From Erpobdella octoculata (lineage: Eukaryota > Annelida > Clitellata > Hirudinida > Erpobdellidae), in NCBI GenBank assembly GCA_963978895.1, contig CAXBUH010000067.1, forward strand, positions 62,001 through 126,000: a stretch of 64,000 nucleotides of DNA, given 5' to 3'. A program made the position numbers and the translations under genes. Below are positions 31,101-47,139 of the stretch, piece by piece. Under the pieces are notes generated by a model. The model was given only the letters and a program-made list of their open reading frames with translations, made no database searches and was not told the DNA's origin. Position 1 is the first letter of the stretch; every line of letters begins with the position of its first letter.

Positions 31101-31179
31101 CTGTTACGTTACTTGTTACTGATAAAAGTAATTTGTTACTGTAATTTCGTTACTTGTAATTTGTTACTACCCATCACTG
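28177..31179 (-). mobile_element. hAT-A, full-length hAT transposon
   Basis: Terminal repeats CAGTGTTGGGTTTG and CTACCCATCACTG, with GTTACTTGT-rich subterminal regions. The target duplication is CTCACAAC (28169-28176 and 31180-31187). It carries a three-exon transposase gene on the minus strand and is inserted into a repeat unit of the Helitron fragment. Confidence 0.96.
28442..30670 (-). CDS. hAT-A transposase (BED finger, hAT core, dimerisation domain), one frameshift
   Basis: Exons 30670-30476, 30287-30008 and 29924-28442 join in phase with GT-AG introns, about 650 codons. The BED-type finger combines VLCLQCLSKK with LLKHV|ERKHPA across the first junction. The catalytic core shows CTTADIWSANNKSFLGITAH (first Asp), VMTVTDNGSNFVKAFKEY (second Asp), PPHQRCAAHTLNLIA and NATRWNSYFNAV. 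The C-terminus has LPSSAPVERLFSLGGQILTP, the hAT dimerisation motif. A single base change of frame near 29215-29225 breaks exon 3; otherwise it reads through. The enzyme would cut and paste elements with these ends. hAT-B is a deletion derivative it could have mobilised. Confidence 0.9.
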
Positions 31180-31325
31180 CTCACAACGTCATCGAATTCA
31201 GCAAATGTCTCCCCATGAATTGCAGTTACATCGAGAAACCAATGCTGCCAAGGAACGCCATCGAGTTTTGCAAATGTCTCCCAATGAATTGCAACTACAT
31301 CGAGAAACCAATGCTGCCTCGCAAC

Positions 31326-32503
31326 CAGTGTTGGGTTTGTTACTTTACTTTTGTAATTTGTTACTGTTACTTGTTACATGATGAAAAAGTAATTTGTTAC
31401 TGTTACTTGTTACATTTTTTCAAAAGTAATTTGTTACTGTTACTTTTTGGTTTTGAAAGTAACTTATTACATTTTTGTTACTTTACAAAAAGTTGTTTAC
31501 AAACAGATGCAACACCCCATAACTCAATACTTGATTTTGTTTTTAAAATAAGAACACAACTTTATTATAAAAATCAAAGAGTTATAACTAATCAGTCAAA
31601 TGGTGAAGATCTTTGATTGAGCTACAAAAAGCTTTATTAGCTCTGAGCAGCAGTTGTCGTTGAAAATGACTATCAGTCAAACGATTTCTTCTTGGAGTCA
31701 AAATTTGACCAGCCAAGCTAAACAGCGGTTCAACAGGAGCACTTGATGGAAGAGAAATATTATATCCTTTGAACAATTTCAAGATACATGGAAATTTGAG
31801 TAATGATTCAATATCACGAGAAGTACCGCTAAGATACATATCCACCTCCGCAGTTTCATCAGTTTGCTTAAATGTATCTGTAACAAATATAAAAAAATCA
31901 TCATCTGGCTGAGGCATCTCAGCTGAACCATTTTGTTGCTCAGCCTGCATTTCAACCTGCTGTACAGCAAGCACTTGCTCATATAACAAATTAGATACAC
32001 TTTCTTAGGCAGACACTGTAGACACAACACCTTGACGTTCTTTCCGTCATTTTCAGTTATTTTAAAATATTTTTCTAGCTGATGCACCCATCCGATTTCA
32101 TTACCAGTTTCTTCATAATTTAACTTTTTATTAACTTCCATGATCCCAAAACACGATCTGTGAACTCGCAAACGTTTCCGAAAGAGTAAACGATAATAAA
32201 AAAAAAGTTTGTTTACCCTGATATGGCGTGTTGTTAACTTAAAATAAATGCGATCATGAATCCAGTGACACACTTTACTCCTATTGGTCCAGGCTCGCGC
32301 CACCTTACGCTTGATCCAATGCTCGAAAATAAAAAGTAACAAGTAACAATTTTTAAAAATCCGTTACTGTTACTTTAAAAAAGTAATTTGTTACTGTTAC
32401 TTTGTTACAATTTTGAAAAGTAATCTGTTACGTTACTTGTTACTGAAAAAAGTAATTTGTTACTGTAATTCCGTTACTTGTAATTTGTTACTACCCATCA
32501 CTG
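31326..32503 (-). mobile_element. hAT-B, internally deleted derivative of hAT-A
   Basis: The ends match hAT-A, with target duplication CTCGCAAC (31318-31325 and 32504-32511). About 1.8 kb is missing: the C-terminal transposase part (31588-31989) is fused to the N-terminal exon region (31990-32300). It lies in the Helitron repeat unit next to the one hit by hAT-A. Confidence 0.95.
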
Positions 32504-34933
32504 CTCGCAACGCCATCGAGTTGAACAAATGTCTCCCAATGAATTGCAGCTACATCGAGCTGCTAATGCGATCTCCCAACTTTTAGCATGAAATCGTGTG
32601 AGTGAGGCAGTTCGTAACGAAGCTATTAACTTCAACGAAACTCAATTCGATCAACATGATTGTGGTGAATTTGATGTTTTATGTACTTCATGTTAGACCC
32701 CTCAGCCGCCGGTTTAGCCGGCCGAGCCGAGCCGCGAAAGTGCGAAGCCGCCGCCGGCCACAAAAAAAAAATAAGCCTCGCCAGCCGCAAAAATCGCGGC
32801 TAGTCGTGATTTAAAAAAAAAATTTTATTACAATTTTTTTTAAATTAATTATTTCTTCATAGCCGCAATCAAAATCATAAACTTTACAGCCATACAAAGC
32901 GTTCTCACCATTGATGTCTATGATTTTCGCGCAATACAAGTTCTGGCTGAACTCAATCACAATGCAACTTTAACAAAAAGATCAGATGCAGAAAAATTAC
33001 AACTTGAGCTCGATAGATATCACTATTATTGGTGAAGATTTAATAGCAAAGTATTCAGCAAATCCATTCTCCTATTAGGCAGATATTGTTATGACCTATC
33101 CCATACTGTAACAGCTTGATTCTATGTATCTTGTAAACCTATAGACCCTGCTCTCCCGGGGGGGGGGGTGGTTATGTGGACTTTGTAGAGGAGATTCAAT
33201 AGTACATGAATCCACTTGTTTGCCTCAAATTTGGTGGTGGGTGTGGCGTTGGCGGCCATTTTAAAAAATGGCCGATATCGAATTTTACAAGTTCTTAGAG
33301 TAGGTAAAATACTAGACATAACTCAGTTCAAATGTTAATTATGTTAGGTAAAATACTAGACATAACTCAGTTCAAATGTTAATTATGAACTTGAATTAAT
33401 ACCTAAATAGTCTTAAGTCACTGTTACTTGAAAAAATTTTCCAAAAAAATATTTTTCTATATTAAAACCTTTGAAAAATATAAAAAATAACGCGAAAAAT
33501 CACAGAAAGTTAAAGACTCTTCTTCCCATGGGTGGGATGATGCTGGCAATGAAAACCTTTTAAAGCTAGTACAGTAGTACATGGATCCACTTGTATGATT
33601 TGATTTTGATGATGTATTTTGCGCAGGGACGTAAATTGGAGGGGGGCAGGGGGGGGCATTTGCCCTCCCTGATTTTCAAAATTTGAATTTTTTTACCTAG
33701 AGTTTACTATATATTTATTTAATTTTAACTTTACTTAACCTAGTGATGATGCCATGCGTATTGGAATCCTTCTGGCGTGTATAGACAATTTGCCCCCCCT
33801 TGATTTCCAAAATTAAAAATTTTTTTTACTTAGAGTTTACTATATAATATGTTAATTTTAACTTTACTTTATCTCGTGATGATTCAGTGCGTATTGGAAT
33901 TCTTTTTGCGTGTGTAGACAATTTTATATATTAGCTCGATGCTAGATTTACCGATTCTAGGACTGTTCATCAAAGGACGATTCATCAAATGACTGTTCAT
34001 CAAGGACTATTCATCAAGGAACTATTCATCAAAGGACTATTCACCAAAGGACTATCCATCAAGAGGACGGTTCATCATAAGGACTGTTCATCTAATGTCT
34101 TTTCATCCAGCGGACTATTCATCAAAAAAGTTAATAAAATTTTGTTGTTTTACCAAAATGTAGGGCAATCTATATCAAGTTTACAGTGCTACTCTGCTTG
34201 CATCCAAATACTTTATTCTTTATAATAGAACTAGGGATGTCACGGGTACCCGAACCCGAACCCGAGGTCGGTACTACCCGGTCTTTTTCTGATACCCGAA
34301 CCCGAACTCGAACCCAAAAGTGTGAAAATTTGATACCCGAACCCGAAAATGTGAAAACTTGATACCCGAACCCGAAAATGAGAAAACTTGATACCCGAAC
34401 CCGAACTCGAACCCGAAAATGTGAAAACTTGATACCCGAACTCGAACCCGAAAATTCATAAGCCTAATACCCGAACTCGGAGTTGTGAACAAATAAATTT
34501 TTTTAGTAAATAAATATTTATTCCAGTTTTAAAAATAGCAACACAAACAGAGTTTTCATAACTTTTCTAGTTTATTAAAAATGAAATAGTATTAGGAACC
34601 GATTTATTAGTGATTGTGTAAGCTAGACCACTAATCCGTTTGATTATCAGGCGGACCGAGCCGCGAACGAACTAAAATAATTAAGCCTTCTTTGGTCGAA
34701 GAAATCGCAGATAGCCATGACTCTAAACTTTTTACTTCAGTTATATAATCTTATATTTATTCATTCATATACTCAAAGTTTTTCTGATATAACAAAGACC
34801 CTTTGTTATAAAGATAATCTTGCATAATCCTAAACTTTAACTGGCAAAGTCTATAAATGATCTATGCGTCACAGTCATTTTATTGGCAAATGTGTAAGCT
34901 AGAACACTAATCCGCCTGATTACCCGACCGGAC

Positions 34934-35812
34934 GCGTATTTACAATCCCTGTATGAGCACAGGACGGGCCCGATAATTATTCATGTTTACGCTCTTTCTT
35001 GCGTTGTGATTGGCTGAAAACATTGATGGGATTTTTGATATTTATTAGAAGTTTACTTTCAATGTTGTTCAATTAAAAATATAATTTTTTAAGAAAAGTT
35101 TAGAAAAAATATTCTAAAATAAATTATCTTAAAATTTTTCAGTACATACAGTCATAACTAGATCCAATTGCTAAGTACATCCAAGTTCTAGGTTAGCTGA
35201 GTTGGTAGGGTGTTAGCCTTGAATGTGAGAGCATCACGGTTCGATTCCCAGTCACTGCCTTACAATTGCTTTGAAAATAATTTTGTCAGATCTCGATGGA
35301 GCCCGTTGAATTCTAAATATTTTATTCAATTCATACACGAGTCGTTCAACAGATTCTTTCCTGCAACTCGTGAAGTTAATAGCGCTGTTAAATCCCACTA
35401 AAATTAACAAAAAAAACAATATCATGCTTTGGCTAAGAACAACCAAAGTTGAGATATAACAACACACTAATATCACGTTGTTGATGCAAATTCATTATTT
35501 ATCGACTGGTTTTTTTTATTTAAATTGGTTTCAAAGTTAGAGTATATAATTTTATTTCATGAAAGTAATCCAGAAAACATTGCTACAAGTAAAATCATAA
35601 AATGCAAAATTGTTATTTTACAAGCAAAGTTTAAAAAAACCAAATGTTATGTTACAAGTAACACAATTTAATTATTTAAATTAGTCCACTACTGTGCGAC
35701 TAGCATGTGGCACATTCGCGTCAATGTTTTCAGCCAATCACAGTGCAAGAAAAAGCGTAAACATGAATAATTATCGGTCCGTCCTGTGCTCATACAGTGA
35801 TTGTAAATACGC
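34934..35812. mobile_element. Long-TIR element inside hAT-E (9-bp duplication)
   Basis: Terminal inverted repeats of about 100 bases, starting GCGTATTTACAATC, are flanked by CGACCGGAC (34925-34933 and 35813-35821). The paralogous empty site near 27090-27100 reads CCCGACCAGACCGAG in the complementary orientation. The 879-bp interior carries a tRNA-like SINE; no transposase. Confidence 0.9.
35187..35265 (+). repeat. tRNA-derived SINE head
   Basis: TTAGCTGAGTTGGTAGGGTG and CGGTTCGATTCCCAGTC resemble tRNA A and B boxes with about the correct spacing. The stems are imperfect. It sits inside the long-TIR element. Confidence 0.55.
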
Positions 35813-36152
35813 CGACCGGACCGAGCCGCGAAAAAAATTAATAAATCAGAATAATTTAAGAGGTAACGTATTATACTAATTGCAAGCCATACAAGTTTTG
35901 TATTATCACCTTTGCGTAACAAATAACACAAATAGGTCATTTTATTGGTGAGTGTGTAAGCTAGACCACTAATCCGCCTGATTATCTGGCCGGACCGAGC
36001 CACGAACGAACTAAAACAATTAAGCCTCCTTCGGCCAAAGAAATCACATTATTTGGAAAGCTAAAAAAATAACTTGTTAGAGTTTATTCAATACGTGTAA
36101 TGTCCAATAGATGAAGTGATCGCTCTCGTTTGTATATGTATATACACTAGGT

Positions 36153-36916
36153 GGTAATCGGACATTTCCCCCCCCCCGGACATTTCCCCCCCCCCGGACA
36201 TTTCCCCCCCGGACATTTCCCCCCCGGACGTTTCCCCCCCGGGTAGGACATTTCCCCCCCCCGGAGAGAGAATATACTTTTATTTTTTATTTATTATTTT
36301 TTATTTATCCCCAATAGTTCAGTGCAATGTTTGGGTTAGGGTTAGGGTTAGGGCTAGGGTTAGGGTTAGGGTTATTTATCCCCTAAATAGTTCAGTGCAA
36401 TGTTTGGGTTAGGGTTAGGGTTAGGGCTAGGGTTAGGGTTATTTATCCCCTAAATAGTTCAGTGCAATGTTTGGGTTAGGGTTAGGGTTAGGGCTAGGTT
36501 TAGGGTTAGGGTTAGGGTTATTTATCCCCTAAATAGTTCAGTGCAATGTTTGGGTTAGGGTTAGGGTTAGGGCTAGGGTTAGGGTTAGGGTTAGGGTTAG
36601 GGTTATTTATCCCCTAAATAGTTCAGTGCAATGTTTGGGTTAGAGTTAGGGTTAGGGTTAGGGTTAGGTTAGGGTTAGGGTTTGTGTTTCTTAGAAACAC
36701 TCTTAGAAACCCTAGGGTTAGGGTTAGGGTTTGTGTTTCTTTGAAAAACTTGTGAAATTCAACTCTGCCTTGTCCTACCTCGTGGGGTGAGAATTATCAT
36801 ACTCATGGGGGAAATGTCCTAGGGTCTGTCGGGGGGGGGAAATGTCCGGGGGAGGGGGGAAACGTCCGGGGGGGGGGAGGGGGAACGTCCGGGGGGGGGG
36901 AAATGTCCTACATTCA
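36153..36916. mobile_element. Small element carrying (TTAGGG)n telomere-like arrays
   Basis: The left side has about five GGACATTTCCCCCCCC units (36158-36265); the right side has the same inverted (36785-36910). An 8-bp duplication CACTAGGT (36145-36152, 36917-36924) flanks it. The core (36290-36740) has five units of TTCAGTGCAATGTTTGGG plus TTAGGG repeats, spaced 73, 67, 79 and 85 bases. These differences are exact multiples of six. The truncated hAT-E copy lacks this element at the matching place. Confidence 0.88.
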
Positions 36917-37217
36917 CACTAGGTACATTTAAAATCAATCCAAGAATTTGAAACCATAAGCCAGTACCCAAACCCGAACCCGAATCCGGTTTTTTGAAAA
37001 CTACAAACCCGATCCCGAACCCGAAAACCTGAGTTTCACAAACCCGAACACGAACCCGAAAACTCCAGTTTTACAAACCCGAACCCAAACCCGAACCCGA
37101 AAACTCTAGTTTCACAAACCCGAACCCGAACCCGAAAACTCTAGTTTCACAAACCCGAACCCGAACCCGAACCCGAAAACTCCAAAAAGTACTACCCGTG
37201 ACATCCCTAAATAGAAC

Positions 37218-37350
37218 TAGCGAGGTACCTTGTGTTGCCCGAGGTTCTTAGAGGTTTTTGGGTCGTTTTTCTCTCTCGCTCCCGTTTCCTTCCCTGCTTG
37301 CTCTCACGCTCCCGGTCGCTCTCTCTTCCCGCTTGTCTCCCGCTCCCGGT
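37218..37350 (+). repeat. CTAGC-headed GC-rich repeat, decayed
   Basis: AACTAGCGAGGTACCTTGTG is followed by a few CGCTCCCGGTCGCT units. hAT-E inserted at its head. Confidence 0.7.
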
Positions 37351-38180
37351 CACAGCATCAGAAAAACTAAATTCGACTGTTTTCGTAAACCATATATGTA
37401 CACATTTACCAAAGGCCACAAACACGTCAAAGCATTACACAGCCCGCTATGTCAAATTTGGCATCAGTCGTTTAACACAAAGGGCCACGCTTCAAAGACA
37501 CTTTGCCTCGAGGAATCAGCAAGTTTGTAGAAGACATGGTTGTAATATACAACAATTTTATTTGTCACATACAGTAAATAAAATAACTGTACAAGAAATA
37601 ACGTCAAGATCTTATGATCAAACGAGCAAAAAACAATTGAATACAAAGTTTAAAAAAACTGCTTTCAACTGTTCGTACAAACTTTGAGTATATACACACT
37701 CAAACAGCCAGATACCATACACCTCAAAACATCACTAACACCGGGTATATACCACTTCTGCCACACTTCAAAGAGAGGAACGCGCTCGCTTTAGCGAGGT
37801 CAGGAAAGGTCATTTCAAAGAGTTGCTTACGCTCGTCCGGATCGTCGATAAATCAACCAGACTCAGATTTCATGCAAACTTCAAATAAAAACTAAATACA
37901 TTGGAACTCATTTAATTGATATAAAAAAACCTATTTTGTTTTTTAATAAAAGTTGCGGTAGCGAATAGCGCTGAGAACAGCTAAAAAATGTCTTCAACGA
38001 TTTTGTCAGCCAATAGTACCGCTCTTAACAACCCTGGTTGCCATCACTATTTTTTTTTAAATTACTGATTTGTTTGAAATTTATTTTATCAAAGATGAAG
38101 AACTGTCTTTTAAAAATACATCAAATTACTTTACGCTGAAAATATCTTGGGTATATATTGATAAAGGTTGCTGAGTGGCT
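37351..38180. other. Unassigned interior of the TTCATCAA element
   Basis: One plus-strand frame is open to 37687 but begins in the minisatellite and shows no known domain. The remainder is AT-rich with no supported feature. Confidence 0.4.
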
Positions 38181-39636
38181 TCAAAATTTGATGAATAGTC
38201 CTCTTGATGAATAGTCTTTAGATGAACAGTCCTTATGATGAACCGTCCTCTTGATGAATAGTCCTTTGATGAATAGTCTCTTGATGAATAGTCCCTTGAT
38301 GAATAGTCCTTGATGAACAGTCCCTTGATGAATCGTCCTTTGATGAAAAGTCCGCATGCCAGATTTACCAATAACTGCAGAGTAATAATTTGTGTATCAG
38401 TGTTGGTCCAAAGATTAGCTGTTTTCTGTGCCAAAATACAATCAGCGAACCCGTGGAATTTTACCCTATTAGTGGTATTGATACAATGTTGATTCCCTCA
38501 CAGCTGTCTACATCAAGGTTATTATTTATTACACAAAAATAAAACAAAATTATACCCACCCCATTTAGGACATCTTTTTTACAAACTTTTATTTAGGTTA
38601 CAATCTCTGTTTTTTTGTGTGTGTGTCTTTCTCTGTACGCAAATCTTGCAAGTGAAATTTAACCAGCATTTTGACTAGCTAGGAAGTTGAAACTTTCAGC
38701 ATAGCTTTATATTGGATGAAAATACATGATTCAATTTAAAAAAAAACTTTGAACATCTTTTGCTATTCAAAATTGAATGTATTTGAAATCAAAGTTTGTG
38801 TTGAAAAACTTGTTTTTCCTTTACTTGTTTTAATAATCCTGTACTTGCCCCTTCAATATGATTAAATCATTCATCCCCTTTATACCCAGTGGCGCGTGAC
38901 GAATCCAGAATTTTCTGGTGGGGGATTCACTTCAGAAATTTTTTTTATATTCTCTTCCAAAAAGCTGATAGGTTTTTTAAAAAAATGTTTCAAAGACTTT
39001 TAATTTTTCCTCCCAAAAAAGCTGCGGTGGTTTTCCAAAAACAAGGTATTATACCCAAAAAATTTCAATTGATACTCTGATGAGGGATACATTTTCCCAT
39101 CCCTCTCTGATTGTACCTACGTATTTATATAAATGTAAAAGGTAATGTGTGTGTGAGAGCATTCGTTTATCATATCCAAGCCGCAGGAGCAATTTTAACA
39201 ACATTTGGCATGCAGGTAACTTCAGTGATAAGAAAATTTTGAAAAATTACAAAAAAATCTGTTATTTCTTTGACGTTTCATTGGCAAAAACGAGACAAAA
39301 CTAAGCACAAAAAACCCGGACAACACCGGGTAACCCTGTCAGTAAGCTATATAATGGCGAGAAAATTTTGCCCCCCCCCCTGGAAAATGCTGAATTTACG
39401 TCCCTGATTTTGCGTTATCGGGCATTTTGTAAAATGGCCGATTATGGTTTCAAAAGTAATCACAGTTAAAATTTAACCTATGAACAAAAATAAAATAAAA
39501 TTTAGTCCCAACTCAGTGGCAGGGTTAATCGGCAGTGGGAAGCGATCAAGCTTTTGCCCTTCTAAACTGAATAAAATAAATTTTTTCTACATAATAGCTT
39601 GCAATATATAATAATGTCAGCCTAAATTGACCACAA

Positions 39637-39928
<292 letters not shown>

Positions 39929-40735
39929 GTCTCAACCAGATTTTGAACTGTAAACATCTACATTAAATTTTACGAATATAAACTATAAAAAACTAAAAAA
40001 GATTTGATTTTGAAACTTTGTTCAGTGCTTTAGTTTTTTGAAAAACTGATATTTTATTCAAGGACATGAATATATATGATTTAGAATTATGATATTTGCC
40101 AGTTGGCATTAGTTGGACAAATTTTTGAAAAAAATAGCGGATTTATAATTTTATTGAGTTGAAATCGCTACTAATGATGGGTGATATTGAAACACTTTAG
40201 GAAAAATAGTGATTTAAAATTTTCACAATTTTGCGTTTTGAAACTTCTGATTGCCAAGTGGTAAATTTACATATAAGCCGAGAATTAAGCCGCCGCCGGC
40301 CACAAAAACAGTTAGCCGCCGCCGGCCGTAAAAATCTCGGCTCGCCGTAAATTAGGCCGCAAAACGTGCTAAGCCGGCCGTTAATCGGTTACTAAGGCGG
40401 CTGAGGGGTCTACTTCATGTTGATCAAGAAATTTTGCTGCAGAGCAACCATCAGACGGACTATTCACTTCATGTTGTCGAAAAGGCAAAGTAATGTTGCC
40501 AAACCAATTGACATTCACGGTAATACACTTGGATATCCCGATTTTCTTAAAAGCCTCTTGTCAGACAAGTCCAATCCAGATAGACAAAATTTTTGACAAC
40601 ATATTCGATAATACAACAGCGCAGTTTGTTTCGCTTCCATGGCCGCAAACATTTTTGATTTGCTTATATATAGAATTTTTTTTATGGTTATTAAATGTTA
40701 TTTTGTGTTGACTATTTTTATAATAACGGGCGCCG

Positions 40736-40928
<193 letters not shown>

Positions 40929-40936
40929 ATATATAT

Positions 40937-45035
<4,099 letters not shown>

Positions 45036-45037
45036 AA

Positions 45038-45038
<1 letters not shown>

Positions 45039-45134
<96 letters not shown>
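45039..45134. repeat. (TC)n then (TA)n tract
   Basis: About 35 bases TC and 60 bases TA, at the 3' end of the Penelope-like fragment on the minus strand. Confidence 0.97.
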
Positions 45135-45136
<2 letters not shown>

Positions 45137-45960
45137 TTGAGACACGCTCCAAGAAACACAACTCGCCATTTGGCAGAAACAACTTTTCGAGCCAAATTCT
45201 CGACCTTTCGGCACAAAACTTTCTGTTCGAGACTACAATTAGCCAAAAAAATTTCCATTAAACTTTTATTGTCAGACCGACGGACCGTTTCAGCTATGTC
45301 AGCCATCCTCAGGGTCAAAAGTAAAACGAGAAAAGTAAACAAACAGAAAAAACCGAAATTATCAAAGAATTAGCACACTAACAAAAGAAAAAACGAAAAA
45401 ACACTCTACCTATCAAATCAAAAGAATATAAAATTTATACTATTGGAAATCAATTTTTGCGCTTTCGCTGTGTTATATTAGAAGAGACAAAAATTTCCTC
45501 AGATACATTACAATGAGTTTCGTCAGGAGCAGCCTCAACAGCCAGTATTTATGTCAGAGGACGAGTCAGAAGCATCATCATTTATGTTATCCTCGTCGTT
45601 AGAAGGAATACAAGGTAACCAATGCATATTACTTTCCTTGACACCAAACAAGTGGAGAATCTGTGGAAATTTATCAAACTGTTTATTAATCGCAGGTCTC
45701 ATTGATAAGATATAGAGAGCCTCTTTAATTTTCAGGCGGAAAGAGTCGGATTCACTTGTTAAAATCGAAACACCTTCTTCAAGTTCTTTTCGTGTTAGCT
45801 TTTTCAAATGAATACATTCATAATGATTAAGAATACTCCCAAACTGGAGATGCATCGTGAGTCTCCTTGACAACGTAGTGGTAGTGTGACCAATGTATGT
45901 ATCCACCTTACAATGTGGAATAGAACATTTGAAATGGTACACCACGTGACTTTGTTGCAA
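45135..45960 (-). pseudogene. Penelope-like element fragment: GIY-YIG endonuclease and 3' region
   Basis: The minus-strand frame 45960-45535 (141 codons) begins HVVYHFKCSIPHC and contains TYIGHTTTTLSRRLTMH, the GIY-YIG-type endonuclease of Penelope-like retroelements, followed by LKIKEALYILSMRPAINKQF and an acidic tail. A further 3' region (45342-45137) includes CTGAGGATGGCTGAC and GCTGAAACGG, then ends at (TA)n. Reverse transcriptase is absent, so this is a 5'-truncated copy. It is closely related in layout to the element at 52180-57975. Confidence 0.85.
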
Positions 45961-45967
45961 TATATAT

Positions 45968-46124
45968 ATAAATCTCGTGTCTTAGTGTTTGTCTCCAAAC
46001 TCCTCCGAAACGGCTGAACCGATTTTTATGGAATATTTTGTTGGTAAGTCTGAGAATAGGGGGTAAAATATTTAGAATATTTGTTGGTGTGGAGTTCAAT
46101 CACAAACACTAAGACACGAGATTT
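45968..46124. repeat. Short repeat with 24-bp inverted ends
   Basis: ATAAATCTCGTGTCTTAGTG at the left is inverted at the right (CACTAAGACACGAGATTTAT). The inside holds AAACGGCTGAACCGATTTTTATG. It equals the ends of the tails at 24237-24449 and 46500-46715 joined head to head. Confidence 0.75.
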
Positions 46125-46210
46125 ATAGAGGTTTTTCTATCGTTTTTCTCTCACGCTCCCGTTCCCTTTCCCGCTTGCTCTCACGCTCCCGGTCGCTTTC
46201 CCACTTTTTG
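46125..46210 (+). repeat. Minisatellite fragment of the CTAGC family
   Basis: A few CGCTCCCGTTCCCTTTCCCG units without the CTAGC head. Confidence 0.7.
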
Positions 46211-46377
46211 ACCACATAGAGCTCTAAAACTTTCAGAAAAACTTTATTCTGGATGACAATATATGAATTTAATGTTTCCGACATGAGTTAGGCCTTAAAT
46301 CTATTAAAATTAATTAAATCAAATTAATCTGATTAATTTGATATGATTAATTTTAATGGATATGTATATATATTTTA

Positions 46378-46488
<111 letters not shown>

Positions 46489-46499
46489 TATACATAAAT

Positions 46500-46715
46500 A
46501 TATGCATTTCTATTTGTTGCATTTTCCTATGAAAAGGACATAATTGCACCTCTTTGTTTTTCTATTATAACTTTTAAAATAATTTAAAAAAAGTATTCTA
46601 AATAGCCAACAACCTATCCTCCGAGCTACCAAATGTACACAAAAATTTCATAAAAATCGGTTCAGCCGTTTCGGAGGAGTTTGAAGTCAAACACTATGAC
46701 ATGAGATTTATATAT
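46500..46715 (+). repeat. Non-LTR-like 3' tail, second copy
   Basis: Matches 24237-24449 closely (AAATTTCATAAAAATCGG, GACATGAGATTTATATATA). Confidence 0.6.
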
Positions 46716-46868
46716 ATATATAACAACTGCTGTATCTTAAAATTTAAATCATTGACATCCACATTTTTTGCTGCAAAATGACTCTTTCTGCCAGCCACTC
46801 ATGATTCAGCACTGTGGCCATGGATGATTGCTTTTTTATGTTGCAAGTAATTAAAATAATAAGCATTG

Positions 46869-47077
46869 CAGGGACGTCATTTCAGCAAAACTTTGGGGAA
46901 GGCAACTAAGATCGAGGGCCCAGAATTTCTATCCTCTAAAACCCTCTTTTCATTTTTCCTCCTCAAAAAAGCTGAGGCTTTTCTACACTTTTTAGGAGCC
47001 CAAAACCACTTCAAGGAGCCCACTTAAAACTCAGGGGGCGATGGCCCAACTGCCCGACCCCCGAAATGACGTCCCTG
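46869..47077. mobile_element. 209-bp MITE related to hAT-D ends
   Basis: CAGGGACGTCATTTC and GAAATGACGTCCCTG form the termini. The flanks AAGCATTG and ATGCATTG agree at 7 of 8 bases. The ends differ from hAT-D only in a few bases, so the same transposase could have moved both. Confidence 0.85.
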
Positions 47078-47139
47078 ATGCATTGTAATTTATGAAAATG
47101 CGGTTCCAAGTGTCCAAAAGTAGGCTCTATTATAGTCCA

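Larger units (their letters stand above)
34232..37209. mobile_element. hAT-E, element with TAGGGATGTCAC ends
   Basis: TAGGGATGTCAC at 34232 and GTGACATCCCTA at 37209 are flanked by AATAGAAC (34224-34231 and 37210-37217). Subterminal arrays of CCCGAA hexamers lie inside each end. No transposase frame is found. Two younger elements are inserted in it; a truncated relative without them lies at 26550-27555. Confidence 0.94.
33953..38360. mobile_element. TTCATCAA-repeat element with 9-bp duplication (MULE-like)
   Basis: Left 33953-34135 carries about ten GGACTGTTCATCAAAGG-type units; right 38185-38360 carries the inverted array. Flanks AGATTTACC at 33944-33952 and 38361-38369 form a 9-bp target duplication, the length typical of MULEs. 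The interior outside hAT-E holds a CTAGC minisatellite remnant and unassigned sequence (37351-38160). Confidence 0.85.
33624..39406. mobile_element. hAT-D, element with CAGGGACGTAAATT ends
   Basis: Left CAGGGACGTAAATTGG and right GAATTTACGTCCCTG, each next to long G or C runs, are flanked by ATTTTGCG (33616-33623 and 39407-39414). Its right-hand 800 bases recur inverted at 50856-51720. No transposase is found. It contains the TTCATCAA element. Confidence 0.92.

Noticed and set aside
36300..36740. Remnant of an ancestral telomere or chromosome fusion
   Set aside because: The arrays are short, interleaved with a fixed 15-bp landmark, bounded by inverted ends and an 8-bp duplication, and absent from the paralogous site.
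45535..45960. Host GIY-YIG nuclease gene
   Set aside because: Sequence pattern, 3' region and (TA)n end match the Penelope-like element at 52-58 kb; no host gene context.
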